Assembly: GCF_038502225.1 (NCBI RefSeq)
Contig: NW_027196406.1
Span: forward strand, 28,785-92,784
Length of the DNA: 64,000 nt
Direction of reading: 5' to 3'
DNA from: Cherax quadricarinatus
Lineage: Eukaryota > Arthropoda > Malacostraca > Decapoda > Parastacidae
The notes beneath the pieces are model-generated. The model had not been told where the DNA came from, ran no database searches, and saw nothing but the letters and a program-made list of their open reading frames with translations. Below, piece after piece: positions 30,436 through 41,600 of the stretch. Position 1 is the stretch's first letter. Each line of letters opens with the position of its first letter. The position numbers and the translations under genes are program-made.

Positions 30436-33400
30436 TCACCCCGTCACCAAACGGAGTAGACGTTCAACAGTAAGCTCACGATATCCCTCCGGAAAACTAA
30501 TTACCCACCTTCCCCCATATAATTGTTTGTTCCTACATGCTGTCCTATAAAAACACGCCGCCAACGCTTTTATCCTAATGTTTCCCTCCACCTCCCTCAT
30601 CCCCCAAGAAACATGCAAGTAATCAACTATTACGTATCTGATAGCCCTCCCCACCTCTTTGGGTACCCCTCCCATATCTAACATTAAAGCCCTGAGGGGT
30701 GATATCTGTCCCCCCCCCAATAAAAAGAAAACCCTCTTCAACCACAATCTTACCACCTCCAAAGCAGAACAAAAATATACTACATGAAAAGCCGTTTCAA
30801 CTTCCCCACAAAAACCGCATGATGCCTCTCTCACAAAACCCATTCGTCTTAGCACCTCTTTCGATGCTAGCGTCCCCATAAGAAATCTATAAACTAATTC
30901 CCTCGCTCTTGCCGGCATTCTTAATTTACTAAATTCCACCCATATCACTCTCCAATCATATGTGGGATACACTGCCATCCCTTGCATTGATTCCTGACGA
31001 CGACCCACACCCACTAACCGTTTTACCTTGAGTTTTTTAACATTGCGTACCTTTAACATAAACCGCAACATATCTTCACACTCCACTAAGTCCCTGCCAC
31101 CCCACCATTTGCGGATATCCCCCATCACCTCCCCCACCCGAAGACCCCTTTCCCCCGCTGCCCGAATATACCTCTGCTTCACATATAGCGCCTTCACCCT
31201 AGACCCTAATGCCATCAATCCCAATCCTCCCTGTCTTACCGCAGTCATTACCACATCTTTACCCAACCACGCCCTCCCAAAACCCCACACATACCTTAAG
31301 GCTCTTCTTTGTAATTCCATAATATCCTGACTTCTTAAGGGGTAAATTTCCGCCACTCCCCACACCTTACTATAAATCAGCGTATTTACCACCACAACCC
31401 TTTGATGCAAGGTTACATCCCCGGCCCTTAGACTCCTGAGCCTACTCAAAGCTCTGTCCATTACCATTTCTGAATTAACCCTCCTGCTCTCCTGTACATC
31501 TGCTAAATACAAAATCCCACAAATCTTTAGCCTATCTACAGTTATCCAGCCAAACTCCTCCCCCAAGGTCCCTCCTACCCAATTGCCTACCTCCAACAAC
31601 CGTGATTTCTGCTTATTAACTCTCATCCCAGTAGCATTCCCAAAAATCTCAATTACCCTTCCCACTTTACTTAAATCTTCTATCTCATTAAGTAAAACAG
31701 TTGTATCATCTACATAACCAACAATATTTCCACAAAATCCACCTCTCTCCCCCATCCTTCCCATCCCACCATCAACCAGAACATAGAAAGGATTCTGCAT
31801 ACATGCAAAGAGTATTTGGGAGAGTGGACACCCCTGCCTTAAACCCCTCCCCATGCTTACTGAACTACCCAACCTACCATTTACCTGTACTCTCATCGAT
31901 GCATTCTCATACAATGTCCTCACCCATCCAACCACCCTCCCTCCAAAACCCATTCTCACCATACTCTCAAACAAAAAGTCCCTATCCACATAATCATAAG
32001 CTTTCTCCCAATCCAGACCTAGAATACCTCCCTTACTACTACCCTCAAGGAAATCCCGAATACGTCCATGACCTACCCGCATACTCCTCCCCGGGATACC
32101 AAATTGTCCCCCATGTATCACCGACCCCATGACCTTCTTCAGTCTATTACCCAAAATTTTCGCAAAAACCTTATAATCTGCACACATCAAAGATATTGCT
32201 CGGTAAGCACTCAACTCTCTACCCCCCCTCTTCTTTGGCACCAAAACTATGACACCCGTACTTTGCGATGTGCCCAACTTCCCACTAGTTAACATATGAT
32301 CCAATAGCCTAACAAAGCACTGCCTAATACACCCCCAATGTGCTCTATAAAAATCATTTGGTATACCGTCTATCCCTGGTGTTTTCCCGGTACTCATCCC
32401 GAAAACTGCCTCTTCCACCTCAACCTCACTTATACCAACCTCCAACCCCACTCTATCCTGCTCACTTAAAATGCTATGGAACCCCCCTTCAAAAATACCC
32501 TCCCAGGAACCCCCCTCCCTCCAACTCCATTTCTCCCTAAACCAACTATCAGCATAGAGACTCATACTTTCAGTATTGGATAGGACTCGACCCACTGGAT
32601 ACCCTCCCACCCCAGGGCTTGTCTCCAATTGTAGAATGGTGGTTACACTCTGTCGGTCCCTAAATTTACGTAAAACAAACCCAGACGGCTTATCACCCCA
32701 CAATACATCCTCTAACCCCGCCCTAACCCTAATTGCATCAAACCTATCATTGTGTATTTCAGCGATCCTGCTCCGCAGACTGTCCATGTCATCCCTCCTA
32801 CCACCTCCCCCAACATAACAATCTTGCAACTGTCCCTCCAGATAATTTTGCAACCCAAAACGCCACCTCGCCTCTTCCCGTCCCCTAACCTTAAAAAAAT
32901 TCGCTATTCCCGGTTTTGCCTGCATTTCCCACCAATCTAACAGATCTATCTCCCTGTCCCTAGCCTCCCAAAAAGGCAACCACCAATCACTGAAAAAAGG
33001 CCCCTCCTCCTCCTCCTTAAGAAGCCTTACATTTAATTTCCAGTACCCAGAATAAATACGCACCACTCCATCCCACATCAAATCTGCTATTACCGCCCTG
33101 TGATCCGAAAACCCCACATCGAAGGTTTGCACCCTCACAACATCTATACCCTGTTTAATATAAATTCTGTCCAATCGCGCTTCATATCCCCTACGGACGA
33201 ACGTGTGCTCCACTAGGTATCCCCCCCTCCCCACCACATCAACAACCCCAATATCTCGCAATACATCCCTCAGCACACTCAGCACACAACCCGCCCCTCT
33301 CGGTTCGACATCACCACTCCTAATCACACAATTCCAATCACCACCTATTACTGTTATAGCAGGCAAACCTCTCAAGTGATACAGCAATACCTCTCTGACA

Positions 33401-33774
33401 AAATCTACTTTTACCCTGGTATTGCTAGTTGCTGGCATGTAAACTCCTACAAAACTAGCTCGACTCTCACCCCAGACACCATCCACCCTCACGACCCTCC
33501 CACCCCCCCCCTCTTCCCAGCCGATGACACGCAAGGGGCTGGTCTCCTTTATCGCCACTGCTACCCCACCTTTCAATTGCAAACCACTGGTAACATACAT
33601 CCGATATCCTTTTAACCGCAACACACAACCAGCCCTATGATTATGCTCTTGCAAAAAGCAAATATCTACATCAAACCGCCGTAAAAACCACTCCAACCAA
33701 ACTTTCTTAACCTCAGTCTTAAGTCCATTGACATTAAGCGTGACACTTCTGAAAATTATAGAAGTGGCGGCTTT
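30436..33774 (-). CDS. ORF2 (endonuclease-RT) of LINE-D
   Basis: About 1110 codons in the frame entered by a -1 shift at 33771-33777. APE endonuclease: TLNVNGLKTEV (catalytic Asn), CFLQEHN (Glu), VIGGDWNCVI, VGFSDHRAV. RT at about 450-730: YRAISLMCADYKVFAKILGN, LDWEKAYDYVDRDFLFESM (motif A), GRGLRQGCPLSQILFACMQN (motif B), VGYVDDTTVLL (motif C). The C-terminal CGFCGEVETAFHVVYFC is a CCHC-type finger; there is no RNase H. This layout and GLRQGCPLS fit the Tx1/L1 group. No ATG precedes the NVNGL motif, so translation must start by frameshift, reinitiation or a non-AUG codon. No internal stop. Confidence 0.9.
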   Translation of the reverse strand, partial: KAATSIIFRSVTLNVNGLKTEVKKVWLEWFLRRFDVDICFLQEHNHRAGCVLRLKGYRMYVTSGLQLKGGVAVAIKETSPLRVIGWEEGGGGRVVRVDGVWGESRASFVGVYMPATSNTRVKVDFVREVLLYHLRGLPAITVIGGDWNCVIRSGDVEPRGAGCVLSVLRDVLRDIGVVDVVGRGGYLVEHTFVRRGYEARLDRIYIKQGIDVVRVQTFDVGFSDHRAVIADLMWDGVVRIYSGYWKLNVRLLKEEEEGPFFSDWWLPFWEARDREIDLLDWWEMQAKPGIANFFKVRGREEARWRFGLQNYLEGQLQDCYVGGGGRRDDMDSLRSRIAEIHNDRFDAIRVRAGLEDVLWGDKPSGFVLRKFRDRQSVTTILQLETSPGVGGYPVGRVLSNTESMSLYADSWFREKWSWREGGSWEGIFEGGFHSILSEQDRVGLEVGISEVEVEEAVFGMSTGKTPGIDGIPNDFYRAHWGCIRQCFVRLLDHMLTSGKLGTSQSTGVIVLVPKKRGGRELSAYRAISLMCADYKVFAKILGNRLKKVMGSVIHGGQFGIPGRSMRVGHGRIRDFLEGSSKGGILGLDWEKAYDYVDRDFLFESMVRMGFGGRVVGWVRTLYENASMRVQVNGRLGSSVSMGRGLRQGCPLSQILFACMQNPFYVLVDGGMGRMGERGGFCGNIVGYVDDTTVLLNEIEDLSKVGRVIEIFGNATGMRVNKQKSRLLEVGNWVGGTLGEEFGWITVDRLKICGILYLADVQESRRVNSEMVMDRALSRLRSLRAGDVTLHQRVVVVNTLIYSKVWGVAEIYPLRSQDIMELQRRALRYVWGFGRAWLGKDVVMTAVRQGGLGLMALGSRVKALYVKQRYIRAAGERGLRVGEVMGDIRKWWGGRDLVECEDMLRFMLKVRNVKKLKVKRLVGVGRRQESMQGMAVYPTYDWRVIWVEFSKLRMPARARELVYRFLMGTLASKEVLRRMGFVREASCGFCGEVETAFHVVYFCSALEVVRLWLKRVFFLLGGGQISPLRALMLDMGGVPKEVGRAIRYVIVDYLHVSWGMREVEGNIRIKALAACFYRTACRNKQLYGGRWVISFPEGYRELTVERLLRLVTG

Positions 33775-35006
33775 CCCCTATGCCGCTGGGATTTACTCGC
33801 TGCACTTTTCACATTACGTATTCCCTTACCACTCGAGTTATCCTGTGCAGTCACCTCCCCCCTCCCTCTTCCACTGTGCAACTCAGGCGCACCTCTAGCA
33901 CTATGTGGCATCGGCTCCACAACCGCTGCCCATGACTTCTTCCCCGGCCTCTGCCCCGGGGTAATAACCTCGTCTATCTCTGATGCCGCAGTTCTTTTTC
34001 TAGAACTTCCACTTACACACATCTCACCCTCAGACGAATCCTCCTGGTGTACCTCCACGGCCACCACACACTCCAGCCTTTTCTTACTCAAGTCTTTCTC
34101 CACAATTTGTTGTCCCTCCAGCTCTCCAACTTCACATAAACTGAGGACACCTTCTACACCGGGCTCATCCCCATCCAAAAAATCCTTGATGACATCTGCC
34201 AGTAAACCCTCCTGAGTCGAAGCTTCCTGGACTAAAGACTCCTCAGATAACACCTTCGACTCCCCCGACTCCCCTGGGATAGTGACACACGTCTCCTCCT
34301 CCGCCACCTCCCGGTCGACCTCCTTGCTCCAGAGATCAGGCCTCCGGCCTCCAGAGGCAACAGAGCCAGGCACCAAATCACACGACTGTTGAATCACAAT
34401 CGGCGTTTCCAGAATTCGAGGAGCCTGCCTCCTAGGACACTGGGCTGCCATGTGCTCATAAGAGCTGCACAGACGACATGTTTTTCTCTGTCCCGCATAG
34501 TACACATAAACCTGTGTTCTACAACCGGTCATCGTTACATAGGATGGTATAGGCCTTGTTAAAGACATTTTAAGGGTGTAAGAACCTTCCGGCATTCCTT
34601 CATACGGACCATCCCTCCATACCCCCATGGTTGCAGAATGCACTGTCCCATAACTGCGAAAAAACTCCTGTAGTCCATACGCCGTAGCCTCGAAGGGTAC
34701 ATTCCGTACCTTCACCCATGTGTAGTACTTAGAAACATCATGTAACACAACATCCATCGCTGAATTCACACTCATGCGTTGTTCCTGGTACTGCTCGACA
34801 ATTCTTGTGTAGAAGCCGGCTCTCAGAAATTTCACGAAGATTCTTGACAAACCATTAAGAGCGACGCCATATAATTCCTCGTTGGGGATACCATATGTGT
34901 CCCTGATGATGTTAGGGAGAAGTACGTTCATCGTATCTCCACTTAACGTACCACGAACCAGCTCTATGCAGATAGTATTTACTCTCCGTACTGTATGTTC
35001 AGCCAT
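33756..35006 (-). CDS. ORF1 (RNA-binding, CCHC) of LINE-D
   Basis: From the ATG at 35006 (AAAATGG context) about 416 residues; upstream codons to 35105 are open but lack an ATG. Residues ~90-170 look like an RRM-type fold (YYTWVKVRNVPFEATAYGLQ, FFRSYGTVHSATMGVWRD). A zinc knuckle CRLCSSYEHMAAQC lies at ~180, and an acidic then basic disordered tail follows. RRM plus CCHC is the usual ORF1 form in Tx1-group LINEs. It overlaps the ORF2 frame by 19 nt. Confidence 0.88.
   Translation of the reverse strand: MAEHTVRRVNTICIELVRGTLSGDTMNVLLPNIIRDTYGIPNEELYGVALNGLSRIFVKFLRAGFYTRIVEQYQEQRMSVNSAMDVVLHDVSKYYTWVKVRNVPFEATAYGLQEFFRSYGTVHSATMGVWRDGPYEGMPEGSYTLKMSLTRPIPSYVTMTGCRTQVYVYYAGQRKTCRLCSSYEHMAAQCPRRQAPRILETPIVIQQSCDLVPGSVASGGRRPDLWSKEVDREVAEEETCVTIPGESGESKVLSEESLVQEASTQEGLLADVIKDFLDGDEPGVEGVLSLCEVGELEGQQIVEKDLSKKRLECVVAVEVHQEDSSEGEMCVSGSSRKRTAASEIDEVITPGQRPGKKSWAAVVEPMPHSARGAPELHSGRGRGEVTAQDNSSGKGIRNVKSAASKSQRHRGKPPLL
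33771..33777 (-). promoter_or_regulatory. Putative -1 ribosomal frameshift heptamer, ORF1/ORF2 of LINE-D
   Basis: Minus strand G GGA AAG in the ORF1 frame (X XXY YYZ form), five codons before the ORF1 stop. Slipping back one base gives GGG AAA and the ORF2 frame, which is open and contains the otherwise AUG-less NVNGL endonuclease motif. A stimulatory RNA structure was not established by eye. Confidence 0.5.
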
Positions 35007-35151
35007 TTTGATATCCCAAAATGAGCAGCGCACGTCCACACTACTCAATGGTTGTTGATGTACTGTGGTAGCTCGCCTGAAAAACAGCAGAGGGGTGCTG
35101 GGCACAACCGCACTCCACCGTAGTCAGGCAGCGAATGTAATAGACACATGT

Positions 35152-35350
35152 GCATCACACAACGCTTTCAAAGATACCCAGATGTTGCACAAGTGTCTAA
35201 TTTCCCACCATTTTACATGTTGACGAGACAGGAAAAAGAGGAAAGATTAGAGGGGAATATTAAAATGGTATAAAATACTGATAGGTTGTTAGGTAAGACA
35301 CATATACAAAAGTTAGGATGTATATGTGTCTTACCTAACAAAGATCAGCA
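35152..35350. repeat. Terminal-repeat remnant and 20-bp perfect fold-back
   Basis: 35152-35205 is the rest of the terminal repeat into which LINE-D inserted. 35267-35278 has a GGTATAAAATAC hairpin like the Penelope extension. 35288-35307 and 35320-35339 are perfect 20-bp inverted arms (GTTAGGTAAGACACATATAC) around a 12-nt loop. Confidence 0.7.
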
Positions 35351-35570
35351 GTCTTGCTGAGCTTTGTTAGAACTGTTGATTCACACTCGCGTGAGAGGGT
35401 TTCCGGCTGCCTCGGTGGCTTGTCATGAGCTGGTGGTGGTGGGTGTGAATAAATGTACTCCATTAATGTTATAAACATTGATAATAGATGCCTACAAATT
35501 GGTTTAGAAAGACACGTAAGCAAACACTAGGATATATTTATTAGAAGATGTTTCGGTTCTGGGACCTTGC

Positions 35571-35930
35571 TTTGTCTACTGGAAGACCTTGTCCACTGGA
35601 AGACCTTGTCCACTGAAAGACCTTGTACACTGGAAGACTTCTTTGTCCACTGGAAGACCTTGTACACTGGAAGACCTCTTTGTCCACTGGAAGACCTTGT
35701 ACACTGGAAGACTTCTTTGTCCACTGGAAGACCTTGTACACTGGAAGACCTCTTTGTCTACTGGAAGACCTTGTCCACTGAAAGACCTCTTTGTCCACTG
35801 GAAGACCTTGTACACTGGAAGACCTCTTCGTCTACTGGAAGACCTTGTCCACTGAAAGACCTCTTTGTCCACTGGAAGACCTTGTACACTGGAAGACCTC
35901 TTTGTCTACTGGAAGACCTTGTACTTACAG
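35571..35930. repeat. 18/19-bp minisatellite in ~37-bp composite units
   Basis: CACTGGAAGACCTTGTA alternates with CACTGGAAGACCTCTTTGTC and CACTGAAAGACC variants, giving a higher-order arrangement. Confidence 0.9.
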
Positions 35931-36230
35931 AGGAAGAATTCTATTCCACATCCCCATGGAGCTGATGATAAGGTATCAGCTGAAATAGACAATTTTTCAG
36001 AACACTGCTTCTAGATTTATCAGGGTCCTCCTCAGTGAAAAAAATATAACTTCTAGCTAGAAGTAATCAAGGTACCAGGACCGAAACTTTTTATAATAAA
36101 TAATTTTATCTTTGTTTATCATTTATTTTTCTAACATTTCTCAAGTTTCTTTGAGTCCTGTTTGCCAAGATTTATTTTCAGTGTTAATATTCTTGAAAAT
36201 TGAGACACTTATGCAACATATGGGAATCTT

Positions 36231-36277
36231 TATTGAAGAAACGTTTCGCCACACAGTGGCTTCATCAGTCCAATATA
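36231..36277 (-). ncRNA. Hammerhead-ribozyme-like motif
   Basis: UAUUGGA-CUGAUGA-A-GCCAC(UGU)GUGGC-GAAACGUU-UCUUCAAUA. Helix I: GGA pairs with UCU (one GU), UAUU with AAUA. ACGU is self-complementary. Confidence 0.55.
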
Positions 36278-36540
36278 AATCAGAAGGGTGTAAGGAGAGG
36301 ATGAGTTTGGGGTAATCAGTCCCTCAGCCTGGAGTTGACGTGTTCAGTCCATCAATCTTGTAGAAAGTACAGCAAAGGGCCGTAGACGTGGCTTATATAC
36401 TGTACTCGCCTCACCTGACTACAGTATATAAGCCACTTCTACGGCCCTGTGCTGTACTTTCTACAAGATTGATGGACTCAACAGATCAGAGTAGGGACTA
36501 AATACCTCAAACTCATCCTCTCCTTACACCCTTCTGATTT

Positions 36541-36586
36541 GTATTGGACTGATGAAGCCACTGTGTGGCGAAACGTTTCTTCAATA
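36541..36586 (+). ncRNA. Hammerhead-ribozyme-like motif
   Basis: Same motif on the plus strand in the other arm of the fold-back; all core boxes intact. Confidence 0.55.
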
Positions 36587-36667
36587 AAGATTCCCATATG
36601 TTGCATAAGTGTCTCAATCTTCAACATGTCGCTTTTAAACCATTTATCACACACGTTAATGTTCTTG

Positions 36668-38054
36668 TTATTCATATTTGTCACTGTGTTTTGTTTCTGT
36701 TTACACTGTCTCCTATTTCTTTGTCCTAGTTTTGCTCACCTACTACCCTAATCTCTGGGGATAGGGAGAGGGGAAGCTTATTAAGAATGTCAACAAAAGA
36801 CATATACCGCTGATGTCATGGCTGCAAACACAGGGGATACTCATCCAGAAACAAATCTTTGTTTACCTCTGAATCAGAATTTGCATGGGAGATGGGGGTT
36901 GATACTCAACTCACACGGCAGTCTAATCTGGGACCTCAAATACCATCAACCACCAGTCATAGGTAGTAGGTAATAACGATGATAACGCGAGATTAAAAGG
37001 CTGGCGTCTCGTTGCTTAGTGACAGCTGTGACAGGATCGTGACCAATAAGACACTTACATTCAGATCAGGACATTTATCAGAGTAACGTTTCACCACTAG
37101 TGACGTCTGCAGTGGCGAAACATTTCCTCTAATAAATGGGTGATACTGGAGTGAACTTTGAAAATCCATGGTTATACTGAGCATTTTGGGCAAGCCTCCA
37201 CACACCTGCTAATCCTGTTCATTTAGCACATACCTAGGAGTTAGATCGAACTGTTCTCGTAGCGAAGAAGGACAAAGGCCTCCCGTGGAAATAAGCCAAA
37301 TTGATTTTTTAAAGGTATTCTTCTACGGGATAATTTATTCGAGTAAAGTCATCTTCGATTGCACACTACTTGAGTTTCTTGAGTTTTTCCTGGTTTATCA
37401 ACCCCCTGGGGTAATAGACTGATAATTATTATTATTTATGTGCATCCAATACCTTCCCCGTGGGCGGTAGTGATCGGGATGAAATTCCATAACCTCGGTG
37501 TTGTGGGCCAATTCCGTCTCGCTGCCACGAGTCCAGCCCATCCTGGAGCGAGAGTACTTCCTAGAAAACCTAACTAGAGTGCATAGGAAACAGCAGAGGA
37601 CGTGGAAGTCCATACGAAGGCTATCTGCTGGGAAGAACTATCTGCTTCTATCTAGATTAATGACTAGTGGCTAGGTGTGTGAGAGGCGGGGATAGAGAAG
37701 CTTAGAAATGCGCAGCGTAGACAGCTAGGTGGTCGTGTCGCAAAAGAAATATGTGAAGAGGCGTTTGATGTGGTCATTGAGTTGAGAAGGCACTTGTGGC
37801 GCAGGTAATTCAAATTAATGATTAATGAGGAGGTGAGGAGCCTCAGGGTGAGGGTTACGCCAGTCAGGCGCCCTTACATCCTCTGTTGCTAAGCTACCAT
37901 TACCTCCCCTTTTCCCCTTCTCCCTTACTCCCTGCCATCATCCCTCCCTAACTCTCCATTTCCCTTTCCCCTTTCTCACATCCGTTCCACCGTTTCTTCT
38001 ATATTTTTTCCTCATACCATCACTCCACTTATCAATTGCCTTTAATCCTGGAAT
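36668..38054. other. No gene; one terminal-repeat scrap
   Basis: 37055-37140 holds an inverted pair around GCAGTGGCGAAACATTTCC and its partner GTAACGTTTCACCACTAG, a decayed hammerhead-like fold-back. 37430-37475 resembles the 44-bp minisatellite unit. The rest is unique, with no supported coding region. Confidence 0.45.
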
Positions 38055-38455
38055 TTCGTAAGAACATAAGAAAAGATGAACACTGCAGAAGGTCTACTGG
38101 CCCATACAAGGCAGGCCATTTTTAAAATCACCCCTACACAAAGCTACCCAAGAATTAACTCCCCTTTCCATGATCTTAATACCTGGAGAGTGCTTCGGGG
38201 GTCAACGCCCCCGCGGCTCGGTCTAAGACCAGGCTTCAAACTTCGGATATACCTTTGATATATACCTTTATACCACTGATGAGTTCGAAGAGTTTTTGTG
38301 CTCCCGGAGGCCGGCCATTGGCCAGGCTCGTCTGATGTTTGCCTGGTCAACCTGGCTATTGCTGCTGGTTGATGGTGTACCTCTTGACATTTTGCACTGG
38401 TTGACTGGGCAATAGGGGTTTAAAGCCTATCGACTACACGATAGTCATTAAGGCT
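38055..38455 (-). repeat. Dispersed repeat plus LINE-C 3' tails
   Basis: 38057-38160 is the AACATAAGAAA...AACACTGCAG repeat. 38182-38235 (GGGGGTCAACGCCCCCGCGG) and 38310-38375 match the 3' end of LINE-C in reverse orientation. Confidence 0.6.
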
Positions 38456-38666
38456 GCACGATAACCTTTACACCACCAGCCAAAAATACCATGATATAAC
38501 ATGTGTTAATATGGTATGTTATTTTATTTTAACATTGCGTTAAAAAACTAACCTAACTCTTTCAAATTTTAATAATATAATAAAGTATTGTCTATCGTAA
38601 ACTACCAGCCTAGACTTACTTATTTATTACTAGTAAAATATAACAATCAGCTGGATAATTAGCATA

Positions 38667-41600
38667 TTCACCTAACACTGAGGTCCTGGTGCACTCACCT
38701 AACACTGAGGTCCTGGTGCACTCACCTAACACTGAGGTCCTGGTGCACTCACCTAACACTGAGGTCCTGGTGCACTCTCCTAACACACTGAGGTCCTGGT
38801 GCACTCACCTAACACTGAGGTCCTGGTGCACTCACCTAACACTGAGGTCCTGGTGCACTCACCTAACACACTGAGGTCCTGGTGCACTCACCTAACACTG
38901 AGGTCCTGGTGCACTCACCTAACACTGAGGTCCTGGTGCACTCACCTAACACTGAGGTTCTGGTGCACTCACCCAACACTGAGGTCCTGGTGCACTCACC
39001 TAACACACTGAGGTCCTGGTGCACTCACCTAACACTGAGGTCCTGGTGCACTCACCTAACACTGAGGTCCTGGTGCACTCACCTAACACACTGAGGTCCT
39101 GGTGCACTCACCTAACACTGAGGTCCTGGTGCACTCACCTAACACACTGAGGTCCTGGTCCACTCACCTAACACACTGAGGTCCTGGTGCACTCACCTAA
39201 CACACTGAGGTCGTGGTGCACTCACCTAACACTGAGGTCCTGGTGCACTCACCTAACACTGAGGTCCTGGTGCACTCACCTAACACACTGAGGTCCTGGT
39301 GCACTCACCTAACACTGAGGTCCTGGTGCACTCACCTAACACACTGAGGCCCTGGTGCACTCACCTAACACACTGAGGTCCTGGTGCACTCACCTAACAC
39401 TGAGGTCCTGGAGCACTCACCTAACACACTGAGGTCCTGGTGCACTCACCTAACACACTGAGGTCCTGGAGCACTCACCTAACACACTGAGGTCCTGGTG
39501 CACTCACCTAACACTGAGGTCCTGGTGCACTCACCTAACACTGAGGTCCTGGTGCACTCACCTAACATACTGAGGTCCTGGTGCACTCACCTAACACACT
39601 GAGGTCCTGGTGCACTCACCTAACACACTGAGGTCCAGGTGCACTCACCTAACACACTGAGGTCCTGGTGCACTCACCTAACACACTGAGGTCCTGGTGC
39701 ACTCACCTAACATACTGAGGTCCTCGTGCACTCACCTAACATACTGAGGTCCTGGTGCACTCACCTAACACACTGAGGTCCTGGTGCACTCACCTAACAC
39801 ACTGAGGTCCAGGTGCACTCACCTAACACACTGAGGTCCTGGTGCACTCACCTAACATACTGAGGTCCTCGTGCACTCACCTAACACACTGAGGTCCTGG
39901 TGCACTCACCTAACACACTGAGGTCCTGGTGCAATCACCTAACACACTGAGGTCCAGGTGCACTGACCTAACACACTGAGGTCCTGGTGCACTCACCTAA
40001 CACACTGAGGTCCTGGAGCTCTCACCTAACACACTGAGGTCCTGGTGCACTCACCTAACACACTAAGGTCCTGGTGCACTCACCTAACACACTAAGGTCC
40101 TGGTGCACTCACCTAACACACTGAGGTCCTGGTGCACTCACCTAACACACTAAGGTCCAGGTGCACTCACCTAACACACTAAGGTCCTGGTGCACTCACC
40201 TAACACACTGAGGTCCTGGTGCACTCACCTAACACACTAAGGTCCTGGTGCACTCACCTAATACACTAAGGTCCTGGTGCACTCACCTAACATACTGAGG
40301 TCCTGGTGCACTCACCTAACACACTGAGGTCCTGGAGCACTCACCTAACACTGAGGTCCTGGAGCACTCACCTAACACTGAGGTCCTGGAGCACTCACCT
40401 AACACTGAGGTCCTGGTGCACTCACCTAACACTGAGGTCCTGGTGCACTCACCTAACACTGAGGTCCTGGTGCACTCACCTAACACTGAGGTCCTGGTGC
40501 ACTCACCTAACACTGAGGTCCTGGTGCACTCACCTAACACTGAGGTCCTGGTGCACTCACCTAACACTGAGGTCCTGGTGCACTCACCTAACACTGAGGT
40601 CCTGGTGCACTCACCTAACACTGAGGTCCTGGTGCACTCACCTAACACTGAGGTCCTGGTGCACTCACCTAACACTGAGATCCTGGTGCACTCACCTAAC
40701 ACTGAGGTCCTGGTGCACTCACCTAACACTGAGGTCCTGGAGCACTCACCTAACACTGAGGTCCTGGTGCACTCACCTAACACTGAGGTCCTGGTGCACT
40801 CACCTAACACTGAGGTCCTGGTGCACTCACCTAACACTGAGGTCCTGGTGCACTCACCTAACACTGAGTGCCTGGTGCACTCACCTAACACTGAGGTCCT
40901 GGTGCACTCACCTAACACTGAGGTCCTGGTGCACTCACCTAACACTGAGGTCCTGGTGCACTCACCTAACACTGAGGTCCTGGTGCACTCACCTAACACA
41001 CTGAGGTACTGGTGCACTCACCTAACACACTGAGGTCCTGGTGCACTCACCTAACACACTGAGGGCCTGGTGCACTCGCCTAACACACTGAGGACGTGAT
41101 GCACTCACCTAACACACTGAGGTCCTGGTACACTCACCTAACACACTGAGGTCCTGGTGCACTCACCTAACACTGAGGTCCTGGTGCACTCACCTAACAC
41201 ACTGAGGTCCTGATGCACTCACCTAACACACTGAGGTCCTGGTGCACTCACCTAACACACTGAGGTCGTGGTGCACTCACCTAACACACTGAGGTCCTGG
41301 TGCACTCACCTAACACACTGAGGTCCTGGTGCACTCACCTAACACACTGAGGTCCTGGTGAACTCACCTAACACACTGAGGTCGTGGTGCACTCACCTAA
41401 CACACTGAGGTCCTGGTGCACTCACCTAACACACTGAGGTCCTGGTGCACTCACTAACACACTGAGGTCCTGGTGCACTCACCTAGCACTGAGGTCCTGG
41501 TGCACTCACCTAACACACTGAGGTCCTGGTGCACTCACCTAACACACTGAGGTCCTGGTGCACTCACCTAACACACTGAGGTCCTGGTGCACTCACCTAA

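Larger units (their letters stand above)
29174..35140 (-). mobile_element. LINE-D, full-length Tx1/L1-like LINE
   Basis: A 5.97-kb minus-strand element with a poly(A) tail (T run at 29173-29188), a long 3' UTR (29189-30435), ORF2, ORF1 and a ~130-nt leader. Flanked by an 11-bp target duplication. It landed in a terminal repeat of the hammerhead-like family: the flanks GTTGATTAATTAGACACATG and TGCATCACAC...CACAAGTGTCTAATT belong to that repeat. Both ORFs lack visible stops, so it may be recent. Confidence 0.92.
36183..36667. mobile_element. Fold-back insertion with hammerhead-like ends
   Basis: Inverted pair of the same unit as the 378-bp array (arms about 36196-36405 and 36415-36622), with a one-sided extension at the right end (to 36654, degenerate GCTTTTAAACC hairpin). 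Flanking GTTAAT(A/G)TTCTTG at 36183-36195 and 36655-36667 is a 13-bp target duplication with one mismatch. Both arms carry a full CUGAUGA...GAAACGUU core. Confidence 0.82.

Noticed and set aside
31701..32132. Plus-strand ORF of 143 codons
   Set aside because: Antisense shadow of LINE-D ORF2.
40306..41033. Open frames of 205-233 codons on both strands
   Set aside because: By-product of pure 27-bp units.
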